A DNA stretch of 64,000 nucleotides, taken from Lysobacterales bacterium. GTDB taxonomy: Bacteria; Pseudomonadota; Gammaproteobacteria; Xanthomonadales; SZUA-38. Of the stretch, positions 21,778-29,944 are shown in pieces. Position 1 is the stretch's first letter. Each line of letters begins with the position of its first letter. A model generated the notes under the pieces. That model did not search any database. It was given only the letters and a program-made list of their open reading frames with translations, and had not been told where the DNA came from. The translations under genes and the position numbers were made by a program. The stretch covers positions 1 through 64,000 of the forward strand of contig JASJDM010000010.1 in NCBI GenBank assembly GCA_030065125.1, written 5' to 3'.

Positions 21778-22905
21778 CTACTGCAGAACGTGGATGTTGC
21801 GTTCAGCGCAGATGCGACGCAATTCCTGGGGCCAGACGGTGACGCCAACCTCTCCCAGGTGCGCCTTGCGCAACAGCAGCATGAATACCCGGGATTGACC
21901 GATGCCGCCGCCGATGCTGAGCGGAATCTGGTCGTTCAGGATGGCCTGGTGATAGGGCTGTTCCACCAGGTCCATCTGGCCGCTCATTTCCAGCTGCTTC
22001 AACAGGGTTTCCGCAGTCACCCGCACGCCCATGGAGCTGAGCTCATGGCGCCGCTGGGTTACGTGGTTCCACACCAGGATGTCGCCGTTGAGTCCGTGCA
22101 TGGGACGCCCATCGATGGATTGGGTCTCGGTCACCCAGTCGTCGTAATCCGCCGCCCGCAGCTCGTGGGGATATCCATCAGCCAGCGGCCACCCGATGCC
22201 GTAGATAAAAACGGCGGGATGGTCCTGCAGCAGGCGCATCTCACGCTCCTTGCGAGGCAGGTCCGGATACATGGCCAGGATGTCCTCGGCGTGAACGAAG
22301 GTGAGTTCGTCGGGAAGATCCGGGTAACGGGGGTCCTGCAGCTGGGGATACATGTCCTGGGCATACTTCTCAGCGCCGCGAAACACTTTCCAGATGCGCC
22401 CCACGATATCGGTGAGGAATTCCAGGGTGCGCTGATCCGGCGTAATGGTTCGCTCCCAGTCCCACTGGTCCACGTAAGCGCTGTGGTCGTGATCCAGGAA
22501 GTAGTCCTTCCGAATCGCCTTCATGTCCGTGCAGATCCCTTCACCCGGGCCGCAGTCGAAGGTCTTCAGCGCCATGCGCTTCCACTTGGTAGCAGCCTGC
22601 ACCACCTGGGCATGAATGGGCTCATCCAGTCCCAGCCCGCAGGGGAATTCCACCGGGGTTCTGGACCCATCGCGATCCAGCATGTCGTTGACGCCGCTGT
22701 CGCGGTCGACGATCAGCGGCACCTGGACCATCATCAGGTTCAGCTCTTTGCAGAGGTTTTCTTCGATGTAGTTCTTGACCCCAAACAACGCCTTCATGGT
22801 TTCTTTGGGCGTCAGGATCGACTGGTAGTCGTCAGGCAGGATCCGGGCGACTTCCTCATAAGTGCTGATACCCGGGCCGGCAAGATCGGCTTGTTTGTTG
22901 GACAT
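21778..22905 (-). CDS. asnA: Aspartate--ammonia ligase
   Basis: A 375-residue ATP-dependent enzyme making asparagine from aspartate and ammonia. It aligns readily by eye with E. coli AsnA: VDQWDWERTI, GLNGDILVWN, HELSSMGVRV, and the C-terminal IGGGIGQSRVFMLLL, which is part of the class II synthetase-like ATP site. It is somewhat longer than the E. coli protein (330 residues), mainly through N-terminal and central insertions. The start at ATG 22905 has GAGGGG 6 nt upstream; the frame opens 13 codons earlier. The GFA gene follows. Confidence 0.95.
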   Translation of the reverse strand: MSNKQADLAGPGISTYEEVARILPDDYQSILTPKETMKALFGVKNYIEENLCKELNLMMVQVPLIVDRDSGVNDMLDRDGSRTPVEFPCGLGLDEPIHAQVVQAATKWKRMALKTFDCGPGEGICTDMKAIRKDYFLDHDHSAYVDQWDWERTITPDQRTLEFLTDIVGRIWKVFRGAEKYAQDMYPQLQDPRYPDLPDELTFVHAEDILAMYPDLPRKEREMRLLQDHPAVFIYGIGWPLADGYPHELRAADYDDWVTETQSIDGRPMHGLNGDILVWNHVTQRRHELSSMGVRVTAETLLKQLEMSGQMDLVEQPYHQAILNDQIPLSIGGGIGQSRVFMLLLRKAHLGEVGVTVWPQELRRICAERNIHVLQ

Positions 22906-23015
22906 GATGAACCCCTCATAGAACCATCTGTTTGGATGGCTCAAGGGTACGCCCCACGGACGAAAAGGTTCATTCGGACTTGTACATAACGGGTCCGACA
23001 GTTTCCATCACGTTC

Positions 23016-23393
23016 CTAGGCCGGCACCCGGGTACCCTGGTGGTAGAACAGCTGCCACTCCCCGCCCCGACAGCGCCACAACGAAACCCGGGCGGCCCTG
23101 CTCTGCTCAGTGCCTGCATTCACCACCGTTTGAAAGGTGGCCATGGCGATGTCAGGAGCCAGTGACCTGACGTTGAATTCTTCGATGTAGACTGTCCGGC
23201 CGGGCGCCTCCCGGGCCAGCTCCCGCAGGATCTCCTGCCGGTCGAAGCGACGACCGGATTGCCCGATCTCCACAAAATCCTCTGCCAGCAGGCTGCCGAC
23301 CCGGGCTGGGTCAGTGCGGACCTGGTGGTCCAGCAGGCCCGACTCCAGGGTCAGCAGCAGATGGTCAAGCTCCCGATCGGGCAGCGGGTTCAC
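23016..23393 (-). CDS. DUF4440/SnoaL-like (NTF2 fold) protein
   Basis: A 125-residue protein resembling the DUF4440/NTF2-like superfamily: DHLLLTLESGLLDHQVRTDPARVGSLLAEDFVEIGQSGR followed by FDRQEI, then a strand-rich half ending ARVSLWRCRGGEWQLFYHQ. Many members act as small-molecule binders or enzymes, and the function is unknown here. It starts at GTG 23393, whose last two bases are the first two of the RND permease stop (GTGA overlap), so it is translationally coupled to the pump. A long frame continues upstream, but that part lies antisense to nothing real and is a frame shadow of the permease gene. Confidence 0.72.
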   Translation of the reverse strand: MNPLPDRELDHLLLTLESGLLDHQVRTDPARVGSLLAEDFVEIGQSGRRFDRQEILRELAREAPGRTVYIEEFNVRSLAPDIAMATFQTVVNAGTEQSRAARVSLWRCRGGEWQLFYHQGTRVPA

Positions 23394-26300
23394 CCGTGGC
23401 CCCGCGCCTTCAACGCCCTGCGTCCGCGCAAGGTCGGGAACAGACCGGCCCGCACCGCGGGATCCCGCAGCCGGATGAACGCCCGAAACAGCACCGGCAT
23501 CAGGAACAGGGTCATGATGGTGGCAACGAACAGGCCAAACACCATGCTGGTGGCCACCGGCCCCCAGATTGCGGATTTGCCGCCCAGTCCTGTAGCCAGT
23601 GAAAACAGCCCGGCGATGGTGGTCATGGAGGTCATCAGGATGGGTATCACCCGGCGGCGCGCTGCGTACATGATGGCGTGCAGGGTCCGCATTCCCGAGC
23701 GGATTCGGGAGTTGGTTGCGTCGATCAGCACGATGGCGGCGTTCACCGCGATACCGGTCAATGCCACGACGCCATAAAGGGTGTACAGGCTCAGCGCGTA
23801 GCCGGTCACGAAAAGCCCCAGCACCACACCGGTAAACGCCATGGGCACCGTCGCCAGAATCAGCATGGGCTGAAAATAGCTGCGGAACTGGGTGGCCAGG
23901 ATCAGGTAGATCAGGCCCAGGCCAAACAGGAACAGCAGCAGCATGGAATCGAGGCTTTCCTGCAGGTCGTCGAAGGCCCCGGCGAAGTCCAGGTCCACAC
24001 CGGGGTACTGGTCCTGGACCTGGGCCCACTGCTCACGCAGCATGGCCGTCGCCGTCAGGGTGTCGGGCGAGTCGGGACCCAGATCTGCCTCCACCGTGAT
24101 GGAGCGCCGGAAGTTGTAGTGCCGGATGGTGCCGCTGCCGCGGCTGATTTCCGACGTGGTCAGTGCCCGAAAGGTGGTGGTGCCGCCGCCGGGCAGCAGC
24201 ACGGGGTCGTCAAGGATAACCGCGACATCGCTGACCGATCGGTGCATGCCCCGGACCCGCAGCTCGATCTTTTCGCCCCGGTCCCGGGTAAACGCAATAA
24301 TTTCACCGTCCAGGTGCAGCCGCAGCAGTCGCGCAACCTCGCCGGGACTCAGACCCGCCTCTCGAATGGCGCGATAGTCCAGCTGCAGGGTCAGCTCCTG
24401 GCGTCCGGGGACGTCATTGTCTACGATGTTTTCCGATCCGGGGATGCCGCGAACGATATCCATCACCGCGTCAGCGCCGGCCCGCAGCACATTGTAATCG
24501 TCGCCACGGACGTTGAGGCTGATGTCCTTGGCCACCGGTGGCCCACCGGTCACCAGGAAGAAAGTGATTTCCCCGTTTCCGCCGCTGGCCACGGCGGCGT
24601 CGCGCACGGCGGCCATGATTTCCTGGGTGTTGCGGCCGCCACGCGCCTGGGGATTGAGTGACACCATGACCTGGCCGTAATTGTCACCATACAGCGCCTC
24701 GGTATCCGTAAATTTGATACCCGCCATGCCGCTGAGCGCCCGCAGTTCCTCGTCCAGCAGTAACGGCCTGACGCTGGCCTGGATCCGGTCCACCTGGGCC
24801 AGGGTTTCCTCCAGCGTCGCCTCGGGCGGCATATCCAGGTTGACGTAAAACAGCCGCAAAGGGTCCAGGGTGAAGAAATTGGCCTTGACCGCGCCCGTTG
24901 CCAGCGCGCCGGCGGCAAGGAAAAACGCCAGGATGCCGGCGGTGAAGAAGCGCAGGGGCCGCCGGAACACGTATGCCAGGGCCCGGGTGTACTTCATGCG
25001 AACCCAGTGGGTCCAGCGGCCCCGCCAGGTTGCCAGCTGATCGGTCACCGGCGCATGCCGGCGGGTGGAACTGATCACATGGGCCGGCAGAATCCAGAAG
25101 GCTTCAATCAGGCTGACCAGCAGTCCCGTGGTCACCACCAGCGGAACGATCATCATGAATTCGCCAATGATGCCCGGCAGCAGCATCAGCGGCGCAAACG
25201 CGGATATGGTGGTGAATACAGCTGATGTGACCGGCTTGCCCACCTCCCCCAGGGAAGCCAGCGCCGCCGTCACCGCTTCCTGCCCCCGCTGCAGGCGGTA
25301 GTACAGCGCTTCCACCACCACCACCGCGTCGTCCACCAGCATGCCCAGCACGATGACAATGCCCAGCAGCACCGGAACATTGACCGTGTTGCCGGTCATG
25401 TTGAGCACCCAGAATGTCCCGGCGATGGAAAACGCGATGCCCATGGTCACGAAACTGGCGATGGTGAGCCCAAGGAACAGCCAGCACACCAGTAGTACCA
25501 GACTGAGCCCCAGCAGCGCGTTGGTCTGCATAATGCCCACCGCCTGGCGCGTCGCCACGGTCTGGTCGTCAGCCAGGATCAGTTCAATGCCGCTGGCCGC
25601 CACGCGCTGGTTTTTCGCATCCACGTAGTCGCGGATCCGGTCCACCAGCTCCAGAGTATTGGTGAAGGCGACCTTGGTGACCGCCATGGAGATGGCCGGG
25701 CGCCCCTGGTAACTCACCATCTGAAACGCCTCTTTCTGGGCGCGCCGTATGCGGGCAACCTGGTCAAGGGCCACTTTTCGCTGGGGCATGGCCGGCGGCG
25801 ACAGCAGGAACTGCGCAAGAACCTCCGGATCGACCGTCTTACCCTGGATGCGAAGATTCCAGGCGGAAGTTCCCACGTCCACCTTGCCGGCGGACACGTC
25901 GCGGTAGGCAGCGCGAATCTGGTCCGCGACGTTGCTGGCGGTGAGCCCCTGGGTGGCCAGGGCCAGGGGATCGATTTCGATGTGCAGCTCCGGCTCGTTG
26001 AAACCGAATGCGTTGACCCCGTCAACGCCTTTTAAGGCCTCCAGTTCCTCCTTGATCAGCTTGGCCTGGCGCCGGAGGCTTTCATCGAAGGCCTGCCCGG
26101 CCACCAGAACGGTCGCCGTGGGAAAGCCGTTGGACGTATTGATTTCGAGAATGAAAGGATCTTCGGCGTCCTCGGGCAGTTCATCGTTGGCCTTGGCCTG
26201 GATGTCCCGGCGCAGATCGGTCACGCGTTTGTCGAATTCCCGCTGACTCAGCTCACGAAAGCGCACCAGGATGTCCGACACGCCTTCCCGGGAACTGCTG

Positions 26301-26542
26301 CTGATGAAGCGAATGTCCTTGACCTGGCGAAGCGCGTCTTCCAGGGGGCCGGTCACCAGCTGCTCCACATCGGCAGCGGTGGCGCCGGGCAGCACCGTGT
26401 TGATGTTGACGAAGTTGAAGTTGATCTCCGGATCCTGCTCACGGGGCATCTGGACGTAGGACAGAAAGCCCATCACCAGCACCACCGAGAAAAAGATGTT
26501 GACCAGGGGATGGTTGGTCAACAGGGTGCGCATCAGGCTCAT
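23390..26542 (-). CDS. RND-family efflux permease
   Basis: A 1050-residue inner-membrane proton-driven pump of the AcrB/HAE-like superfamily. The N-terminus (NHPLVNIFFSVVLVMGFLSY, then PGATAADVEQLVTGPLEDAL) and the repeated 2 x 6 helix plan are typical. The TM4 proton-relay Asp pair in GMLVDDAVVVVEAL is near residue 404, and FxxxL-type periplasmic loops separate TM1/TM2 and TM7/TM8. Substrates are unknown. It overlaps the adaptor gene by 4 nt (ATGA) and the DUF4440 gene by 4 nt. An outer-membrane TolC-type channel is not encoded here. Confidence 0.94.
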   Translation of the reverse strand: MSLMRTLLTNHPLVNIFFSVVLVMGFLSYVQMPREQDPEINFNFVNINTVLPGATAADVEQLVTGPLEDALRQVKDIRFISSSSREGVSDILVRFRELSQREFDKRVTDLRRDIQAKANDELPEDAEDPFILEINTSNGFPTATVLVAGQAFDESLRRQAKLIKEELEALKGVDGVNAFGFNEPELHIEIDPLALATQGLTASNVADQIRAAYRDVSAGKVDVGTSAWNLRIQGKTVDPEVLAQFLLSPPAMPQRKVALDQVARIRRAQKEAFQMVSYQGRPAISMAVTKVAFTNTLELVDRIRDYVDAKNQRVAASGIELILADDQTVATRQAVGIMQTNALLGLSLVLLVCWLFLGLTIASFVTMGIAFSIAGTFWVLNMTGNTVNVPVLLGIVIVLGMLVDDAVVVVEALYYRLQRGQEAVTAALASLGEVGKPVTSAVFTTISAFAPLMLLPGIIGEFMMIVPLVVTTGLLVSLIEAFWILPAHVISSTRRHAPVTDQLATWRGRWTHWVRMKYTRALAYVFRRPLRFFTAGILAFFLAAGALATGAVKANFFTLDPLRLFYVNLDMPPEATLEETLAQVDRIQASVRPLLLDEELRALSGMAGIKFTDTEALYGDNYGQVMVSLNPQARGGRNTQEIMAAVRDAAVASGGNGEITFFLVTGGPPVAKDISLNVRGDDYNVLRAGADAVMDIVRGIPGSENIVDNDVPGRQELTLQLDYRAIREAGLSPGEVARLLRLHLDGEIIAFTRDRGEKIELRVRGMHRSVSDVAVILDDPVLLPGGGTTTFRALTTSEISRGSGTIRHYNFRRSITVEADLGPDSPDTLTATAMLREQWAQVQDQYPGVDLDFAGAFDDLQESLDSMLLLFLFGLGLIYLILATQFRSYFQPMLILATVPMAFTGVVLGLFVTGYALSLYTLYGVVALTGIAVNAAIVLIDATNSRIRSGMRTLHAIMYAARRRVIPILMTSMTTIAGLFSLATGLGGKSAIWGPVATSMVFGLFVATIMTLFLMPVLFRAFIRLRDPAVRAGLFPTLRGRRALKARGHG

Positions 26543-27555
26543 TCGAGGCTGACCCGAATGGCGTCACCGTGCTGCAGCCTCAGCTGCCCCCGGGTGATGA
26601 CCAGGCTGTCGGCGGGGAGCTCCAGGGAGGCGGCGCGGCCTTGCTGGGCGTCGGGCACCGGCACGAAGCGAGCCTGCTCGCCATCGACCACGAATACACC
26701 CAGGTCGTCGCCGCGCTGAACCATCAGGTCTGGCGGGACCGCCCCGGTGGTGGCGTTCCAGACCAGCTGACCCGCGGTGCCGGCCGTGGCCGCGTCACCG
26801 GTAAACCCGAAGCGCGCGCGCACCAGCCGGCTGGAAACGTCGATCACCTGGGACAGCCGGAGCAGCTCAACCGGCCACCTCTGCCCCTGGCTGTGGAATG
26901 CAAAACCCGACGCACCGGAAATCCCGGCGGCATAGCGAGGGTCCAGCTCCACATCGATTTCCACCCGGTCGGTCTGCACCACCGTGAGCAGCGGTGTTCC
27001 CGGCTGGGCATAGTTGCCGACCTGGGCCGAGCGCACGATGATGCTGCCCGTAAAAGGCGCCTCGATGCGGGTGCGGCTCAGTTCCAGTTCCGCCAGTTCC
27101 ACAGCCACCTGCTGGGCCTGCCGGTTGGCCAGCAGCACGTTCAGACTGGCCTGCCTGGCGATGAGTTCTTCCTCGGAAATAAACTGGCCCTGCAGCAGCT
27201 CCTCGGCGCGGGCCAGCCGCGATCGTGCTTCTTCGATCTGGGCGTCGACGGCGCGCAGTGATGCCCTGGCCTGGGCCAGCGCCAGGCGGGCATTGTCGTC
27301 ATCCAGCCGGATCAGCAGCTCGCCCCGGGTCACGCTGTCACCCACATCCCTGAGTACTTCGGCCACCAGTGCCGAAACCTGGGACTTCACGTCGGCCTGG
27401 TTGGCAGCCAGCACGATGGCGGGCGCCCGCAGCTCCCGGTTGACCAGCAGGTCTCCCAACGATCTGGCCGCTACGGCCACCGGCTCTGCTGCCTGAAGCG
27501 GCGCAGCCAGACACAGCAGGACTGACGCCAGCGCAATTCTAGAAAGAAAGGCCAA
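26539..27555 (-). CDS. RND efflux periplasmic adaptor (MFP/HlyD family)
   Basis: A 338-residue adaptor linking the RND permease to an outer-membrane channel. It has a signal peptide (about 1-22, ending LQAAEP), then a lipoyl-like half (VSALVAEVLRDVGDSVTRGELLIRLD), a coiled-coil hairpin (about 70-150) and the second half APFTGSIIVRSAQVGNYAQPGTPLLTVV. The start is a TTG at 27555 with AAGGAG 8 nt upstream, and it must be near here because the signal peptide begins at once. It is the first gene of the efflux operon. Confidence 0.9.
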   Translation of the reverse strand: MAFLSRIALASVLLCLAAPLQAAEPVAVAARSLGDLLVNRELRAPAIVLAANQADVKSQVSALVAEVLRDVGDSVTRGELLIRLDDDNARLALAQARASLRAVDAQIEEARSRLARAEELLQGQFISEEELIARQASLNVLLANRQAQQVAVELAELELSRTRIEAPFTGSIIVRSAQVGNYAQPGTPLLTVVQTDRVEIDVELDPRYAAGISGASGFAFHSQGQRWPVELLRLSQVIDVSSRLVRARFGFTGDAATAGTAGQLVWNATTGAVPPDLMVQRGDDLGVFVVDGEQARFVPVPDAQQGRAASLELPADSLVITRGQLRLQHGDAIRVSLE

Positions 27556-27658
27556 TACGGACTCCTTGATTCAGGCTGTACCGGCCCTGCGGAATGCGAG
27601 AAACCGTGATCGGGTTATTTTACCGAAAACCCGGTGTATCGGCTGCCCCCAATGACAA

Positions 27659-27681
27659 GCCGCGGACCGTGGGTCCGCGGC
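27659..27681. terminator. Stem-loop between efflux operon and S9 peptidase
   Basis: GCCGCGGACC and GGTCCGCGGC form a perfect 10-bp stem with a 3-base loop, 15 nt past the stop codon of the minus-strand peptidase gene. Only TTGTCATT follows on the minus strand, so this is a plausible but not ideal intrinsic terminator. Confidence 0.6.
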
Positions 27682-27695
27682 GTCATCCCCAGGTG

Positions 27696-29873
27696 CTACT
27701 CCCTGAAGCCAGCCAGGTCCAGCATAAAGGCCCACATGAAGGCCCGGTCCCGGTAACGCTTGAATCGACCGGAAGAACCACCGTGACCCACTTCCATGTC
27801 AGTCTTCAGCAGCAGCCGGTTATTGTCGGTCTTGTGGTCGCGCAGCTTGGCCACCCACTTGGCGGGCTCCCAGTACTGTACCTGGGAATCGTGCAGTCCG
27901 GTGGTCACCAGCAGGTTGGGATAGTCCTGGGCCTTGATCTGATCGTAGGGAGAGTAGGACAGCATGTAGTCGTACTGCTCCTTGATCTTGGGATTGCCCC
28001 ACTCGTCGAATTCATTACTGGTCAGGGGAATGGTTTCGTCCAGCATGGTCGTGACCACGTCCACGAACGGTACCGCCGCAATCACGCCGCGGTACAGCTC
28101 CGGCGCCATGTTGATCACCGCGCCCATCAGCAGGCCGCCAGCGGATCCACCCATGGCAAACACCCGCTCGCTGTCGCCATAGCCCTTCTCCACGAGCCCA
28201 CGGGTCACATCAATAAAATCAGTAAAAGTATTGATCTTATTGAACATTTTCCCATCTTCGTACCACTTTCGGCCCATTTCCTGGCCACCCCGAATATGGG
28301 CAATGGCGTAGACAATGCCCCGATCCAGCAGGGCCAGGTTCGCGATGGAAAATGACGGATCCCGGGAGGAACCGTAGGAGCCGTAGCCCGCCACCATCAG
28401 CGGCCGCTCGGCGTACAGCTCGAAGGGCTTGCGGTAAACGATGGACACCGGAACCTCGGTACCGTCCCGGGCGGTGATGCTGATTCGCTCGGTGCCGTAA
28501 TTGGCCGGGTCAAAATCGCCCAGCACGGGAGCCCGTTTCTTCAGCTCTCGCTCGCCGCTGCGCATGTCGTAGTCATAGGTGCTGAACGGCGTGGTCAACG
28601 AGGTATAGCCGTAGCGCAGCACATGACTGTCGATTTCGGCGTTGGCGCCCAGATACATGGTGTAGGCCGCCTCGTCGGATTCAATGAAGAACTCGCGCCC
28701 GCCTTCAGTCCGGGGCAGAACCCGCAACTTGCGGGTGGCGTCGCTGCGCTCATTGATCACCAGGTAATCGTTGTAAGGCTCCACGGCGTGGATCAGCACA
28801 TCGTCGCGGTGCGGGATGACCTCGGTCCAGGTCGACTTGTCTGCCGACTGCTCCAGGCTGGTCTCCATCACCCGGAAGTTCTCGGCGTCCCAGTTGGTGG
28901 TCACAAAAAAGCGTCCGCCGGCGTCAGTGACCGAATACTCGTGGCCTGTTTCCCGGGGCAGGAAAACCTGGAAATCTCCTTCGGGCTGGTCTGCTGCCAG
29001 CACCCGGACTTCGCTGGTGATGGTGGCGCTGGAGGCGATATAGATCCAGTCACGGGACTTGCTGCGGAACACGCCCAGGTAAAAGGCATTGTCCTTTTCC
29101 TCGTACACCAGGACGTCGTCAGCGGGATCCGTACCCAGCCGGTGGCGATAGACCTGGTAACCCAGCAGAGTCTGCGGGTCCTTGCGGATGTAGAACAGGG
29201 TCCTGTTGTCTGCCGCCCAGGCCATGGAAGCCGACGCATTCTCCAGACGGTCCGGGTACATCCCCCCGGTGTCCAGGTTCTTGAAGCGGATGGTGTACTG
29301 TCGGCGGCTGACCGTATCCTCGGCCCACGCAATGATGCGGTGGTCGTCGCTGACCTTGTAGTTCCCCACCTGGAAGAACTCGTAGCCCTCGGCCAGCTCA
29401 TTGACGTCCACCAGGACCTGCTCCGGCCCGTCTTCGCTGCCCTTGCGACGGGCAAACACCGGGTATTCCTGGCCTTCGCTGTAGCGAGAGTAGTACCAGT
29501 AATCATCCACCTTCAGCGGCACCGACGAGTCGTCCTGTTTGATTCGGGACACCATTTCCTCATACAGGGTGTCTTCAAGGGTTTTGACGTGAGCCGTCAT
29601 AGTCTCGGTATAAGCGTTTTCGGCTTCCAGATAGGCGATGACGTCGGGGTCTTTACGGTCGTCGTCGCGCAGCCAGTAGTAGTTGTCTATCCGCACGTCA
29701 CCGTGTTCGATCAGCTCACGGGGACGTTGCTGCGCATCCGGCGGACTCACCTCGGTGAGCACCGGATCCGCTGCGTCGGCGTCTTCAGTGGCAGGGGGCG
29801 ATTCAGAGCCGCAGCCTGCCAGAAGCAGGACAACGGCCGGTACAACGCGGCGCACGATCTTATTTGCAGTCAT
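27696..29873 (-). CDS. S9 family peptidase lipoprotein (oligopeptidase B / prolyl oligopeptidase type)
   Basis: A 725-residue secreted lipoprotein peptidase. The lipobox LLAGC near residue 20 marks attachment to a membrane. A beta-propeller N-terminal region is followed by an alpha/beta hydrolase domain with catalytic Ser in GGSAGG (near 576), Asp in GLHDSQV (near 661) and His in VGHGG (near 696). The N-terminal VRIDNYYWLRDDDRKDPDV and IAHIRGGQEMGRKWYEDG are typical of oligopeptidase B. It would cleave short peptides. The ATG at 29873 has GGAGAA upstream. The next S9 gene lies 71 bp upstream on the same strand. Confidence 0.92.
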   Translation of the reverse strand: MTANKIVRRVVPAVVLLLAGCGSESPPATEDADAADPVLTEVSPPDAQQRPRELIEHGDVRIDNYYWLRDDDRKDPDVIAYLEAENAYTETMTAHVKTLEDTLYEEMVSRIKQDDSSVPLKVDDYWYYSRYSEGQEYPVFARRKGSEDGPEQVLVDVNELAEGYEFFQVGNYKVSDDHRIIAWAEDTVSRRQYTIRFKNLDTGGMYPDRLENASASMAWAADNRTLFYIRKDPQTLLGYQVYRHRLGTDPADDVLVYEEKDNAFYLGVFRSKSRDWIYIASSATITSEVRVLAADQPEGDFQVFLPRETGHEYSVTDAGGRFFVTTNWDAENFRVMETSLEQSADKSTWTEVIPHRDDVLIHAVEPYNDYLVINERSDATRKLRVLPRTEGGREFFIESDEAAYTMYLGANAEIDSHVLRYGYTSLTTPFSTYDYDMRSGERELKKRAPVLGDFDPANYGTERISITARDGTEVPVSIVYRKPFELYAERPLMVAGYGSYGSSRDPSFSIANLALLDRGIVYAIAHIRGGQEMGRKWYEDGKMFNKINTFTDFIDVTRGLVEKGYGDSERVFAMGGSAGGLLMGAVINMAPELYRGVIAAVPFVDVVTTMLDETIPLTSNEFDEWGNPKIKEQYDYMLSYSPYDQIKAQDYPNLLVTTGLHDSQVQYWEPAKWVAKLRDHKTDNNRLLLKTDMEVGHGGSSGRFKRYRDRAFMWAFMLDLAGFRE

Positions 29874-29944
29874 GTCTGTTCTCCGTGGAGCGAAGCGGCG
29901 CTCCACCGTGTTATCGTTCAGCCGGACCAGGCCGGCGGGTTCAT

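Noticed and set aside
23016..24029. Fusion of the NTF2-like protein with a long upstream extension
   Set aside because: The extension is the permease gene read in another frame; the GTG at 23393 overlapping the permease stop gives a normal-sized protein.
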